Positions 33,686 to 42,916 of a stretch of 64,000 bases of DNA are shown here, piece by piece. Source of the DNA: UBA3006 sp036746695 (lineage in GTDB: Bacteria > Actinomycetota > Acidimicrobiia > Acidimicrobiales > Ilumatobacteraceae). Within the stretch, counting starts at the first letter, position 1; each line of letters starts with the position of its first letter. Location: positions 1,054,001-1,118,000 of the forward strand of contig DAIODP010000001.1 of assembly GCA_036746695.1 (NCBI GenBank), in the 5' to 3' direction. Below the pieces are notes generated by a model. The model worked only from the letters and a program-made list of their open reading frames with translations, had not been told where the DNA came from and searched no databases. A program made the translations under genes and the position numbers.

Positions 33686-33688
33686 GTC

Positions 33689-36190
33689 ATGGCATTTGAT
33701 CCAAAGAAATGGACAACAAAAACCAGCGAGGCAATCGCTGCCGCCATGCAATCGGCGACTTCAAACAACAATCCTGAGCTGACGGCCGACCATGTTATGG
33801 CTGCGTTGTGCCGACAAACAGACACAGTCGTGCCGGCTGTGTTGTCAAAACTGGGTATTGCAGCAACGATGTTGAGCGACCGCGCCGACGAAGTAGTGGC
33901 AAAACTGCCGCGCGCGCAAGGTGGCAGCGAGCCGCGAATGAATCGCGAGTTGTCAAATATTTTTGCAAACGCTGAAACTCTTCGCGTCGACATGAAAGAC
34001 GACTACCTCTCTGTCGAACACCTGCTTGTTGCCATGAACCAACGCGTTGGCTTAGGTAGTGCCGAAATGTTGCAGGCACTGAAAGATGTGCGCGGTGCAC
34101 ATCGCGTCACTTCTCCAGACCCAGAGCAACAGTTTCAAGCTTTGGAGAAATACAGCCAAGATTTAACCGCTCGCGCACATGAGAACAAGATCGATCCAGT
34201 CATCGGGCGCGACGATGAAATTCGTCGAGTCATTCAGGTGCTTTCTCGTCGTACGAAGAACAACCCAGTTCTGATTGGCGAACCAGGCGTTGGCAAGACC
34301 GCCATCGTTGAAGGCTTGGCTCGACGGATTGCACACGGCGACGTGCCCGAAGGGTTGAAGGGCAAACGGCTTATTTCACTTGACATTGGTTCGATGCTTG
34401 CAGGCGCAAAGTATCGCGGCGAGTTTGAAGAACGACTCAAGGCGGTGTTAAAGGAAATCTCCGACGCCCAAGGTGAAGTCATCACATTTGTTGACGAGAT
34501 TCATACGTTGGTCGGTGCCGGCGGGGCCGAAGGCGCCATGGATGCGAGCAACATGATTAAGCCCATGCTTGCCCGTGGAGAACTGCACATGATTGGTGCA
34601 ACCACGCTGGATGAATATCGCAAGTATGTAGAAAAGGATGCAGCCCTCGAGCGACGTTTCCAGCAGGTGTACGTGGGAGAACCAACGGTTGAAGACACCA
34701 TTGCAATTTTGCGCGGCCTGAAAGAGCGATACGAGGTGCATCACGGAGTGCGCATTCAAGACGGCGCACTGGTCAGCGCTGCGGTGTTGTCGAACCGTTA
34801 CCTCACCAACCGATTTTTGCCAGATAAGGCAATTGACTTAATGGACGAGGCAGCCAGCAAGCTACGAATCGAAATTGATTCGCTCCCTACCGAGATCGAT
34901 GTCGTGAACAGGCGAGTTCTGCAATTGGAAATTGAGCGAGTTGCATTAGAAAAAGAAACTGATGCGGCATCACGCGAGCGACTGGAGGCCTTGAACGACG
35001 AGTTGCACATATTGCAAGAGCAAACCGCCGAGATGCAGATTCACTGGGACGCCGAGAAACAGGCAATTGGTGCAATTCGTTCGCTTAAAGAGGAGTTGGA
35101 ATCTTTGCGCGCCCAAGTTGAGCGCGAACTGGACTTAGAAAAGGCCGCAGAGATTCGATACGGGCGGATTCCCGAAGTAGAACGTCGGATTAGTGATGCA
35201 ACCACACAGCTCAACTCTTTACAAATTTCGAAGCGCATGCTGAAAGAAGAAGTAGATGCCGAGGACATTGCAGAAGTGGTATCGAAGTGGACGGGCGTGC
35301 CACTAAACAAGTTGCTTGAAGGCGAGATGCACAAACTGGTGCATCTTGAAGATCTATTGCACCAACGTGTTATCGGGCAAGACGATGCCGTCACTGCAAC
35401 AGCAAACGCCATTCGACGCAGTCGCGCAGGATTGTCCGACCCCAACAGACCAATTGGCTCGTTCTTGTTTCTTGGGCCAACTGGTGTGGGAAAAACAGAA
35501 CTGGCCCGTGCCCTTGCCGAGTATTTATTTGATGACGAGAAGTCGATGGTGCGTATTGACATGGCCGAATACATGGAGAAGTTTTCTGTAAGTCGTCTCA
35601 TCGGTGCTCCTCCCGGGTATGTCGGCTACGACGAAGGCGGTCAACTCACTGAAGCCGTTCGCCGCCGTCCGTACAGCGTGGTCCTACTCGACGAGATTGA
35701 AAAAGCACATCCCGAAGTTTTTAACGTGTTGTTGCAATTACTGGACGATGGTCGACTCACTGACGGGCAAGGTCGCACCGTCGACTTCACCAACACCGTG
35801 TTGATCATGACGAGCAACCTCGTTGGCGAGCCGATTGATTACTTCAAACCAGAGTTTGTCAATCGCATTGACGAGATAGTGCGCTTCCGCAAGCTCGAGA
35901 TGTCCGATCTTGGTGCGATCGTAGAAATTCAGTTACAGCACTTGATAGACCGTATGACCAGCAGGCGAATCACGCTTGCTGTCACCCCTGCGGCTCGTGT
36001 GTTGCTTGCAGAACGCGGTTACGACGCCGATTTTGGTGCTCGACCACTAAAGCGCCTCATTCAAAAGACTGTTTCCGACGCCGCAGCACTGCTTATTTTG
36101 GATGGCAAGGCGGCCGAAGGCGACACCATTGTGGTGGACGTTGCCGATGGAGAGTTTTCGGTAGCGGTGAGCAATCTTGCTGCGGCCTAG
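33689..36190 (+). CDS. clpB: Disaggregase ClpB
   Basis: 833-aa AAA+ chaperone that rescues aggregated proteins with DnaK. An N-terminal ClpN domain (FDPKKWTTKTSEAIAAAMQ) is followed by NBD1 with Walker A GEPGVGKTAIVEG, a coiled-coil middle domain (about residues 390-510), and NBD2 with Walker A GPTGVGKTELARA and Walker B VVLLDEIEKAHP. The loop after TNTVLIMTSN is unusually short: only LVGEPIDY separates it from FKPEFVNRIDEI, where other ClpBs have an extra helix. It ends the HspR-regulated operon, 3 bp after hspR. Confidence 0.96.
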   Translation: MAFDPKKWTTKTSEAIAAAMQSATSNNNPELTADHVMAALCRQTDTVVPAVLSKLGIAATMLSDRADEVVAKLPRAQGGSEPRMNRELSNIFANAETLRVDMKDDYLSVEHLLVAMNQRVGLGSAEMLQALKDVRGAHRVTSPDPEQQFQALEKYSQDLTARAHENKIDPVIGRDDEIRRVIQVLSRRTKNNPVLIGEPGVGKTAIVEGLARRIAHGDVPEGLKGKRLISLDIGSMLAGAKYRGEFEERLKAVLKEISDAQGEVITFVDEIHTLVGAGGAEGAMDASNMIKPMLARGELHMIGATTLDEYRKYVEKDAALERRFQQVYVGEPTVEDTIAILRGLKERYEVHHGVRIQDGALVSAAVLSNRYLTNRFLPDKAIDLMDEAASKLRIEIDSLPTEIDVVNRRVLQLEIERVALEKETDAASRERLEALNDELHILQEQTAEMQIHWDAEKQAIGAIRSLKEELESLRAQVERELDLEKAAEIRYGRIPEVERRISDATTQLNSLQISKRMLKEEVDAEDIAEVVSKWTGVPLNKLLEGEMHKLVHLEDLLHQRVIGQDDAVTATANAIRRSRAGLSDPNRPIGSFLFLGPTGVGKTELARALAEYLFDDEKSMVRIDMAEYMEKFSVSRLIGAPPGYVGYDEGGQLTEAVRRRPYSVVLLDEIEKAHPEVFNVLLQLLDDGRLTDGQGRTVDFTNTVLIMTSNLVGEPIDYFKPEFVNRIDEIVRFRKLEMSDLGAIVEIQLQHLIDRMTSRRITLAVTPAARVLLAERGYDADFGARPLKRLIQKTVSDAAALLILDGKAAEGDTIVVDVADGEFSVAVSNLAAA

Positions 36191-36251
36191 CAACAAGTTC
36201 GGCCATTGGGCACTAGGCTTTACTTACGTTCCCCACATCTAGGAGCGTTAC

Positions 36252-37523
36252 ATGCCCGTCGCAGTTGTAGTTGGTACTCAATGGGGTGACGAGGGCAAGG
36301 CAAAAGTCATCGACTTGCTTGCTGGCAAACATTCTCACGTCGTGCGCTATCAAGGCGGACACAATGCTGGCCATACCGTTGTGGTCGGAGATCAGCGATA
36401 CGCGCTGCAACTTGTTCCTAGCGGAGTCCTCTACGACAGTGTTACACCAGTAATTGGTAACGGCGTTGTCGTTGATTTACCCACGTTGTTTAAAGAGGTT
36501 GACGAACTGCAGCGCCGCGGTGTTTCGTGCGAGCGTTTGCGTGTTTCAAGCCTGGCCCAACTGATCTTCCCTTGGCATCAAATGCACGACGCGTTGGCCG
36601 AATCGGCGCTTGGTGATGCAAAAATCGGAACCACACTGAAAGGCATTGGGCCCGCCTACGCCGACAAAGCACTTCGCATTGGCATACGTGCAGGCGATGT
36701 ACGCGATCCGAAACGTTTTGCAACGCTGGTCCGCGAACGCGGCACTAGTGCAAACACATTGATCACGGCGCTTGGCGGTGCAGCATTCAACGTTGAAGAT
36801 GTTGTTGCGCAATTTTCAGAGCTTGGCGCACGACTGTTGCCGTACATTGCCGACACTGTCAACTTGTTGCACGATGCGCTGGAGGCAGGCAACAACATCT
36901 TGCTCGAGGGTGCTCAGGCAACCTTCCTTGATATTGATCACGGCACGTATCCGTTCGTCACGTCTTCAAACCCAACAGCCGGCGGTGCATGTGCTGGTAC
37001 CGGCATCGGGCCTCGCGACATCACACGAGTGGTGGGCATTGCAAAGGCGTACACCACACGAGTTGGCTCTGGGCCTTTCCCAACAGAGCTGATTGGCGAA
37101 CTTGGCGACGCAATTGTCGACATTGGTCACGAATTTGGAACAGTCACCGGTCGGCGCCGACGGCCAGGCTGGCTGGACTTGGTGATGCTGCGTCATGCTG
37201 TGCGGCTTAATTCGTTAAGTGAACTTGCACTAACGAAACTTGATGTACTTGATACGTTCGACACCGTGCGAGTGTGTACGGGTTACATGGTCGACGGCAA
37301 GCCGCTTTCGGGTTACCCCGACGACATCGAATTGTTGGGCAAAGTAACCGCTACCTATGTTGATATGCCGGGCTGGAAACAACCGCTGCGCGCATGCAGA
37401 TCATTCGCAGAAATGCCAGAAGCCGCTCGACGAGTTGTCGAACTTGTCGAACAACACATTGGAATTCCAGTAAGCATCGTGGGTGTTGGCCCAGAACGTG
37501 ACGATTGCGTGCTGCGCGCATGA
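36252..37523 (+). CDS. purA: Adenylosuccinate synthetase
   Basis: 423-aa enzyme joining IMP and aspartate with GTP, the first committed step to AMP. The GTP-binding signature VVGTQWGDEGKAKVIDLLA and the QGGHNAGHTVV motif are at the N-terminus; VGIAKAYTTRVGSGPFPTEL, VTGRRRRPGWLDLV and LTKLDVLD follow. Note GKAKVID in place of the common GKGKIVD. An AGGAG site precedes the ATG. It is translationally linked to purB by a 4-nt overlap, so both steps of AMP synthesis are encoded together. Confidence 0.97.
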   Translation: MPVAVVVGTQWGDEGKAKVIDLLAGKHSHVVRYQGGHNAGHTVVVGDQRYALQLVPSGVLYDSVTPVIGNGVVVDLPTLFKEVDELQRRGVSCERLRVSSLAQLIFPWHQMHDALAESALGDAKIGTTLKGIGPAYADKALRIGIRAGDVRDPKRFATLVRERGTSANTLITALGGAAFNVEDVVAQFSELGARLLPYIADTVNLLHDALEAGNNILLEGAQATFLDIDHGTYPFVTSSNPTAGGACAGTGIGPRDITRVVGIAKAYTTRVGSGPFPTELIGELGDAIVDIGHEFGTVTGRRRRPGWLDLVMLRHAVRLNSLSELALTKLDVLDTFDTVRVCTGYMVDGKPLSGYPDDIELLGKVTATYVDMPGWKQPLRACRSFAEMPEAARRVVELVEQHIGIPVSIVGVGPERDDCVLRA

Positions 37524-38830
37524 TCGAGCGTTACAGCCTTCCCGAAATAGCCGCTCTCTTTACCGACGAAGCACGCTTTTCGAGATATCTCGAAATCGAG
37601 CTACTTGCTACCGAGGCGCAAGCAAAGATTGGTGTGGTGCCGGCTGCCGACGCAAAACATTGTCGCGACAATGCGCCACGGGTTGATGCCAACTTTGTTC
37701 AACGAGTAGCCGAACGCGAAGCAGTAACCGATCACGATGTCGCTGCGTTCGTTGACGTTGTGCAACAAAGTATCGGCATGCCACAAGGTGCATGGATACA
37801 TCATGGTCTGACGAGCACTGATGTGGTTGATACAGCATGGTGCTGGATGCTTGCAGATGCCGGCTCGCTCATTGTTGGTGCACTCGACAACCTGGTTGTT
37901 GCGTTGCAACAGCTAGCAACAACGCATCGTGCAACTGTCATGATCGGCCGTACGCACGGCATTCATGCAGAGCCAACAACATTTGGTGCAAAAGCAGCAC
38001 TGTGGGCGCTTCAGATTGGCCGCGATCGCGATCGCATGGTGGCGGCACGCAAGGCAATTGCGGTGTGCAAGCTGTCGGGAGCGGTGGGTACCTATTCGAA
38101 CATCGACCCGTCAGTAGAAGCGCACATCGGAACTGCGCTCGGGCTGCAACCAGTTCCAGCAACACAAGTTGTGGCAAGAGATCGACACGCCGAGTTCCTG
38201 TGGGCTTGTGCGTCAATCGGTACATCCATTGAAGCAATTGCGGTGGAGCTGCGTCACTTGCAACGTACAGAGGTAAGCGAAGTTCGTGAAGGATTTAAAA
38301 AGGGCCAAAAAGGTAGTTCGGCCATGCCGCACAAACGCAATCCAATTTCGGCAGAGACACTGACAGGGCTGTCGCGTGTACTGCGGGGCAATCTTCAAAC
38401 TGGAATGCAGAACGTTGCTTTGTGGCACGAACGAGACATTTCACACTCTTCAGCCGAGCGCATCGTGCTTCCGGATTCATCGATACTTGCGTATTACGTG
38501 GTGAAGCGAGTGACGCGTCTGATTGAGGGCCTCGAAGTTGATGCACCACGAATGTTGCACAATCTCAAAAGCAGTTTCGGCGTCGTATTTTCTCAACCCG
38601 TGCTGCTTGCATTGGTGGATTCGGGGCTTTCACGCGATGACGCCTACCGAATCGTGCAAGAAACAACAGCACTGGCCTGGAACTCTCGGACTTCATTTCG
38701 AGATGTGCTTGCGGCTGACGCTCGCGTTCAACTCACCGCCGCACAGTTGGACCACGCATTCGATTTGGAGCGTTCGGTTCGTCACGCGCAACGAACCATC
38801 GACGCCGCATTGGCTATAACAAAGGCATGA
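37520..38830 (+). CDS. purB: Adenylosuccinate lyase
   Basis: 436-aa lyase acting twice in purine synthesis (SAICAR to AICAR, adenylosuccinate to AMP). The start MIERYSLPEIAALFTDEARF and the signature GSSAMPHKRNPISAE with its flexible catalytic loop are clear; HGLTSTDVVDTAWC and RTHGIHAEPTTFG give further substrate-site residues. The ATG at 37520 overlaps the purA stop (ATGA); a GTG at 37505 is also in frame but leaves an unconserved leader. pyrE overlaps its end in the same way. Confidence 0.96.
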   Translation: MIERYSLPEIAALFTDEARFSRYLEIELLATEAQAKIGVVPAADAKHCRDNAPRVDANFVQRVAEREAVTDHDVAAFVDVVQQSIGMPQGAWIHHGLTSTDVVDTAWCWMLADAGSLIVGALDNLVVALQQLATTHRATVMIGRTHGIHAEPTTFGAKAALWALQIGRDRDRMVAARKAIAVCKLSGAVGTYSNIDPSVEAHIGTALGLQPVPATQVVARDRHAEFLWACASIGTSIEAIAVELRHLQRTEVSEVREGFKKGQKGSSAMPHKRNPISAETLTGLSRVLRGNLQTGMQNVALWHERDISHSSAERIVLPDSSILAYYVVKRVTRLIEGLEVDAPRMLHNLKSSFGVVFSQPVLLALVDSGLSRDDAYRIVQETTALAWNSRTSFRDVLAADARVQLTAAQLDHAFDLERSVRHAQRTIDAALAITKA

Positions 38831-39393
38831 CGCTTCCCGACCTTGGGTCAACGCGCAATGCGCTTCGCGCTCATGTGCTCGAGCACTCGCTGAAATCTGG
38901 AAACTTCACACTTAAATCCGGCCAATCAAGTTCGTGGTTTCTCGACACGAAACAAACCGCGTGCCGACCGGAGGGCATTGTGCTTGTTGCACAAGCAGCG
39001 CTTGAAATACTTCCCATTGAGGTAACCGCAATTGGTGGCCTCACCATGGGTGCAGATCCAGTGGCGTTTGGCATTGCAGCGGTTGCCGCAACACGTGGTC
39101 GAATGCTGCGGAGTTTTTCTGTGCGCAAAGAAGCGAAGGATCACGGCATTACTGGTCGGCTTGCAGGCGCGTTAGTGCCGGGTGATCGAGTAGCCATAGT
39201 TGAAGACACAGTTACTCGAGGCACAAGTCTGTTTGAAGCAGTAGAGGTCGTGCGAAGTTTCGGTGCCGAACCGATCTTCATCACAGTGATCGTCGATCGT
39301 GGCGGCACGTGTGCACAAATGGCAAAAGATGCAGGTATCGAATATTTGCCACTCTTAAGCGCGCCCGACCTCGGATACGATTTCGGATCATGA
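38827..39393 (+). CDS. pyrE: Orotate phosphoribosyltransferase
   Basis: 188-aa enzyme transferring ribose phosphate from PRPP to orotate in UMP synthesis. The sequence shows SGNFTLKSGQSSSWFLDTK, GLTMGADPVAFGIA and the PRPP loop VAIVEDTVTRGTSLFEAVE with its acidic pair. It follows purB with an ATGA overlap and in turn overlaps the lipoprotein gene the same way, so the run is a single tightly coupled operon joining purine and pyrimidine enzymes. Length is normal for the short PyrE type. Confidence 0.94.
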   Translation: MTLPDLGSTRNALRAHVLEHSLKSGNFTLKSGQSSSWFLDTKQTACRPEGIVLVAQAALEILPIEVTAIGGLTMGADPVAFGIAAVAATRGRMLRSFSVRKEAKDHGITGRLAGALVPGDRVAIVEDTVTRGTSLFEAVEVVRSFGAEPIFITVIVDRGGTCAQMAKDAGIEYLPLLSAPDLGYDFGS

Positions 39394-39770
39394 AACGCTT
39401 CTTCATCGCAGTTGTGTTGCTCACTGCACTCACGGCATGTTCGTCATCTTCCGATGTGGCTCTAACCGAGACGATTGCAGCAGCGAGCAGCGCTGTTGAT
39501 GCAGTATCGGTAAGCGAAATCAGTGTCATCGTTGACGAGGACTCCGGCCCCGATCGCACAGAAACCATTGCTCTGGGCTCAACGGTGCGCATCTCCTTGC
39601 TGAACAACGAAAGCGAAGATGATTTCCATTTGCACGGTTACGACATTGCTAGCGGCGAGGTTCCGGCAGGCGAAGAGGCCGTTATCGAATTTGTTGCCGA
39701 CACTGCAGGCGAGTTCGAGCTTGAGAGCCATGTCACTGGCGAGGTCTTGCTCGTAATCACCGTTCAGTAA
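39390..39770 (+). CDS. Lipoprotein with cupredoxin-like domain
   Basis: 126-aa exported lipoprotein. The ATG at 39390 gives a signal peptide MKRFFIAVVLLTALTACSS with the lipobox LTAC, so Cys17 would be acylated. The mature part (about residues 45-126) is beta-rich: SEISVIVDEDSG, GSTVRISLLNNESEDDFHLHGYD and FELESHVTGEVLLVITV. This follows the cupredoxin plan, with His residues near both halves, but the usual Cys/Met copper ligands are not evident. Function is unknown; copper or envelope redox roles are possible. It overlaps both pyrE (4 nt) and the thioesterase (1 nt). Confidence 0.75.
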   Translation: MKRFFIAVVLLTALTACSSSSDVALTETIAAASSAVDAVSVSEISVIVDEDSGPDRTETIALGSTVRISLLNNESEDDFHLHGYDIASGEVPAGEEAVIEFVADTAGEFELESHVTGEVLLVITVQ

Positions 39771-40570
39771 TGAACCTGCAACAACTTTTTGCTCTTGAGG
39801 CAGATGGTGCCGACACCTACGTTGGCGAAGGGCTCGAGTATCCGTGGGGCGGGCTTTACGGCGGGCACATTGTTGCCCAGGCGCTACGCGCGGCCGCGTT
39901 TACGGTGACCGACGAAGTTCTTCCGCACTCGCTGCGCGCCTATTTCATTCGACGTGGCGACAATGCTCAGCCGGTTCGCTACGAGGTGGATCGAATTCGT
40001 GATGGCCGCAGTTTTGGAACACGCCGAGTCGTTGCCCGACAGGGCGAGAGCGCAATTCTCAACCTTGAGGCATCATTTCACCGAGACGAAACCTCAACTG
40101 ATTTTGCTCCAATCAAACATCTGCAAAACATCGCACAGCCAGACGACATTGAAGAAACCTCGTGGAGTTCGTTTTTGGAACGGCGCACACTTCCAACATC
40201 GTTGGAACACTCTCGCGATGGAGCCGGACGCACCGCTGCATGGTTGCGAGTGAAAGATTCGCTCGGAAACGATGAACTGCTCAATCGATGCGCACTTGCG
40301 TACTTGTCGGACGACTTACCAACCGAGAGTGTGGTCAATGCAATTCCAGAACTTCGCGAAGCGTCGGAAGCCGGCAAACGATTCAGTGCAAGCCTTGATC
40401 ACACGGTGTGGTTTCATCGTCCCGTTCGCGCAGATCAATGGCACCTGTACGAGATGTCGTGCGTCAATTACGTGAATGGGCGTGGGCTCGCACACGGTTA
40501 TGTTTTTTCGCAAGATGGCACGCACGTGGCAACGGTTGCTCAAGAAACGTTGGTGCGCATCGCGCCTTAA
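39770..40570 (+). CDS. tesB: Acyl-CoA thioesterase II (TesB-like)
   Basis: 266-aa double hot-dog thioesterase that hydrolyses acyl-CoA. Family motifs include the GLYGGHIVAQALRAAAFTV stretch, LPHSLRAYFIRRGD, RDGRSFGTRRVVARQGE in the first hot dog, and SLDHTVWFHRPVRADQWHLYE with GRGLAHGYVFSQDGTHVATVAQE in the second. All match TesB architecture; it is slightly shorter than E. coli TesB. The ATG shares one base with the lipoprotein stop, and its own stop is 5 bp from the end of the opposing methyltransferase gene. Confidence 0.92.
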   Translation: MNLQQLFALEADGADTYVGEGLEYPWGGLYGGHIVAQALRAAAFTVTDEVLPHSLRAYFIRRGDNAQPVRYEVDRIRDGRSFGTRRVVARQGESAILNLEASFHRDETSTDFAPIKHLQNIAQPDDIEETSWSSFLERRTLPTSLEHSRDGAGRTAAWLRVKDSLGNDELLNRCALAYLSDDLPTESVVNAIPELREASEAGKRFSASLDHTVWFHRPVRADQWHLYEMSCVNYVNGRGLAHGYVFSQDGTHVATVAQETLVRIAP

Positions 40571-40575
40571 GTATT

Positions 40576-41445
40576 CTAAATTTTGCTTGCGTGCACAACA
40601 AAGCACGATGCAGTAAACATGCCGCGCCAGTCGGTTGGTATTTCGCGCTCTTTTGAGAGTTTGTAGAACTCCTGCTGATGTGTGTGCTCAAAGACCGGCG
40701 GAAGCGCATGAAAGTGGTAATAGTAAATCTGTTCAAGCTTCAGACCGTTTGGTGTCAACAGCTCGGATTCAACTGTGAGCGGGTTGTGCAGGTTGGAACG
40801 AATTTGGCGCTCATCAACATTTGCAAAAAGCTTCTCGATGTTGGCTTTTGGGAATCGCTCCGAGATGATCGTTTGAAGCTCTGATTTCGCAGAACTGCTG
40901 AGCTGTTGAGTCGGGAAAAACTCCTGGAGCATGAAATCAGCCGAGTACTCATTGAGCGAACCAAGCGAAAAAAGCTTATTGCGCAGACTGAAGACAAGAT
41001 TTCCGCGGGGGGCTAGATGCGAAACCAAGTTGTTGATGGTTTTCTGAGTGTCGACCGTGTAGTAGACCGAACCCAATCCTGCAATTGCGGCGAACGGCTC
41101 CGAGGTTGGGGGATCAAAATCGTCGAGGTCGCCTGCGAACACCCGAGACGCGTCTAAACCGTTTGCCTGCAGTCTGGCCTTTGTCTCTTCCACCATTTCG
41201 GGCGAGCGGTCAAAGCCATAAGCATTAAATCCGGCCTTGAGGAATGTCGCTAAAGGGACACCGCTGCCACAGCCAGCGTCAAGAAGCGATTGAGGCTGGA
41301 TTGCTTTCAACACATCAAGAAAAATACGAAGCCTAAAAACATGATCGGGGTAGCGGTCGGGGGAGTCCGAATAGTTGCGGTCGTAAGTGCCCGCCTCTAG
41401 ACCAAATTCAACGAAGGCTTCCCGCTGGTTATCGCTTGTATTCAT
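40576..41445 (-). CDS. Class I SAM-dependent methyltransferase
   Basis: 289-aa methyltransferase. The SAM-binding motif I is LLDAGCGSGVPLATFL, with an acidic GFDRSPEMVEET after strand 2 and IAGLGSVYYTV near motif IV. The C-terminal ~120 residues form a substrate domain I do not recognise. No target is evident; small-molecule or sugar methylation is more likely than RNA or DNA. It is 17 bp downstream of the DUF4910-type gene and probably cotranscribed. Base composition appears lower in GC than the neighbouring housekeeping genes, hinting at separate ancestry. Confidence 0.82.
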   Translation of the reverse strand: MNTSDNQREAFVEFGLEAGTYDRNYSDSPDRYPDHVFRLRIFLDVLKAIQPQSLLDAGCGSGVPLATFLKAGFNAYGFDRSPEMVEETKARLQANGLDASRVFAGDLDDFDPPTSEPFAAIAGLGSVYYTVDTQKTINNLVSHLAPRGNLVFSLRNKLFSLGSLNEYSADFMLQEFFPTQQLSSSAKSELQTIISERFPKANIEKLFANVDERQIRSNLHNPLTVESELLTPNGLKLEQIYYYHFHALPPVFEHTHQQEFYKLSKEREIPTDWRGMFTASCFVVHASKI

Positions 41446-41462
41446 TCGGGAAACAGTAGTAC

Positions 41463-42776
41463 TTACTTGATTGGTTTGATGGTCAGGAGTTGATGCTGTC
41501 GCAACAGTTCCGCGATTCGAACCAGTTCAGAAATTGGCTGCCCCATTCTGGTTGCAATGTCAAGTAGATCTGTCTGGCCATCCGATAACGCAAGCAGGTC
41601 GACGATGTCACTCACGTCCGACTGTTGTACTTGGCCACCGGTGGTGGGATAAAGGCCCCGTTTCCCCAACTGTGGTTCGCCCACGGTGGAAGCTCGAGTT
41701 ATGCAGTTTCCCTCAAGCGCCAGAACGCACTGTTGGTACATGGCAACTGATTCTCGCATCGAAGCATCAGTGATGAAGTCCAGATCGTCGAGCGAAGTGT
41801 GATATTCCGCGTACTCGTGATATTTACTGCGCATGATCGAGTTCATCGGTAAGTCAACCAACGGGCTGCAGTACTGCCGCTCATCGCTTGCGCGTTGCAG
41901 AAATGAATAACGCACATAGTCGGGAGCAAATTGATTGAGCACATGCTGGCTTACTCGATCGGCGAGTGTTGCCCCAGTTCGTGACGGAATCAGCGAAAAT
42001 TTACCCGTGTCGCCGACACACGTAACCACATATCCGGCTTTCACCCGTTTCTTTAACGTCCGAAGATTTTGAGAAAGGTAGACAAGCGCCCCAATGGTTT
42101 CGGGAACGATTGCAATTCGGTAGGTGAAATGTCGGTGGGGAAGACCGAGTAGCCACTTTGCAAGAAATGTTGTGACGATCGGGCCGGACAGTTCATTGTT
42201 GGCCATTGACGGATGACAAAGGTATGTCGAGAAAAAAACTTCGTCTTTAACGGCGCCAGGGATGACAAGGTCGCCATAAGTCAGTGAACCTGGTGCGAGA
42301 TCGGCATCAATGAACACCGTGTATTCACCGTCAATGAGTGAATCCCGTTGTCTTTGTGTAAGACAAAACCCCCAAGCACGTTTGTAGTACGAAGTGACAT
42401 AGGGGATTGCGTCGGGCTTGTCTGGCAGCGAATGCAAATGTTGTTGCAATTCTTGGAGCGATAGTTTTTTGGATATTGGTTCTGAGTACCCAACCAAATG
42501 CAAATTGTGTTGTTTGAAATCAATTACTTTTTGGCCGAGAGGGTCCAGGACGTATGCATCTCGAATGTTCCATTCGTCGGGAACTGCCCAATCAAAAACT
42601 TTTGTTCCGCTAGCCACTTCGTGTATCCGAAGGCCGGGGAGATGCTCTTGCAAAATGCTGAGTGACTGTCGAAAGCCATCTCCCGTAATACTTCGACAGA
42701 TAGGAAACAATCGTTGTGCAAGACCGATGAGTTCATCGGGCTGTGGATCATTCTCCTGAATTGGAATCCGCAACAC
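41463..42776 (-). CDS. DUF4910-type M28-like peptidase family protein with C-terminal winged helix
   Basis: 437-aa protein. The N-terminus (FPICRSITGDGFRQSLSILQ) and KVFDWAVPDEWNIRDAYV are typical of the DUF2172/DUF4910 family. The central M28-like core has putative metal ligands in STYLCHPSMANNELSGP (His, Asn/Glu) and YHTSLDDLDFI. The last ~80 residues resemble a winged helix. Homologues often sit in surface polysaccharide or glycoprotein sugar clusters, but their reaction is unproven. The GTG at 42776 has a GAGG site 5 nt upstream. It lies next to the tRNA cluster and appears lower in GC, consistent with an acquired cassette. Confidence 0.8.
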   Translation of the reverse strand: MLRIPIQENDPQPDELIGLAQRLFPICRSITGDGFRQSLSILQEHLPGLRIHEVASGTKVFDWAVPDEWNIRDAYVLDPLGQKVIDFKQHNLHLVGYSEPISKKLSLQELQQHLHSLPDKPDAIPYVTSYYKRAWGFCLTQRQRDSLIDGEYTVFIDADLAPGSLTYGDLVIPGAVKDEVFFSTYLCHPSMANNELSGPIVTTFLAKWLLGLPHRHFTYRIAIVPETIGALVYLSQNLRTLKKRVKAGYVVTCVGDTGKFSLIPSRTGATLADRVSQHVLNQFAPDYVRYSFLQRASDERQYCSPLVDLPMNSIMRSKYHEYAEYHTSLDDLDFITDASMRESVAMYQQCVLALEGNCITRASTVGEPQLGKRGLYPTTGGQVQQSDVSDIVDLLALSDGQTDLLDIATRMGQPISELVRIAELLRQHQLLTIKPIK

Positions 42777-42819
42777 GACGACCTCATTCGGTAGTGCGAC
42801 TATCTGTAACGCCTAATTG

Positions 42820-42892
42820 TGGTCGGGACCGGCGTCGATCCGGTGACCCTGCGCTTTTCAGGCGCATGCTCTGCCTACTGAGCTACCCGACC
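42820..42892 (-). tRNA. tRNA-Phe(GAA)
   Basis: 73-nt cloverleaf. The acceptor GGTCGGG pairs with CCCGACC, the D arm is GCTC/GAGC, and the anticodon stem TGCGC/GCGCA holds the loop CTGAAAA (anticodon GAA). The T stem ACCGG/CCGGT encloses ATCGACG, so position 54 is A where T is nearly universal. The discriminator is A and CCA is not encoded. It is last in the leftward Glu-Asp-Phe cluster. Confidence 0.95.
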
Positions 42893-42916
42893 TTGAAGAG
42901 TGCAAGCACTCCTCAG

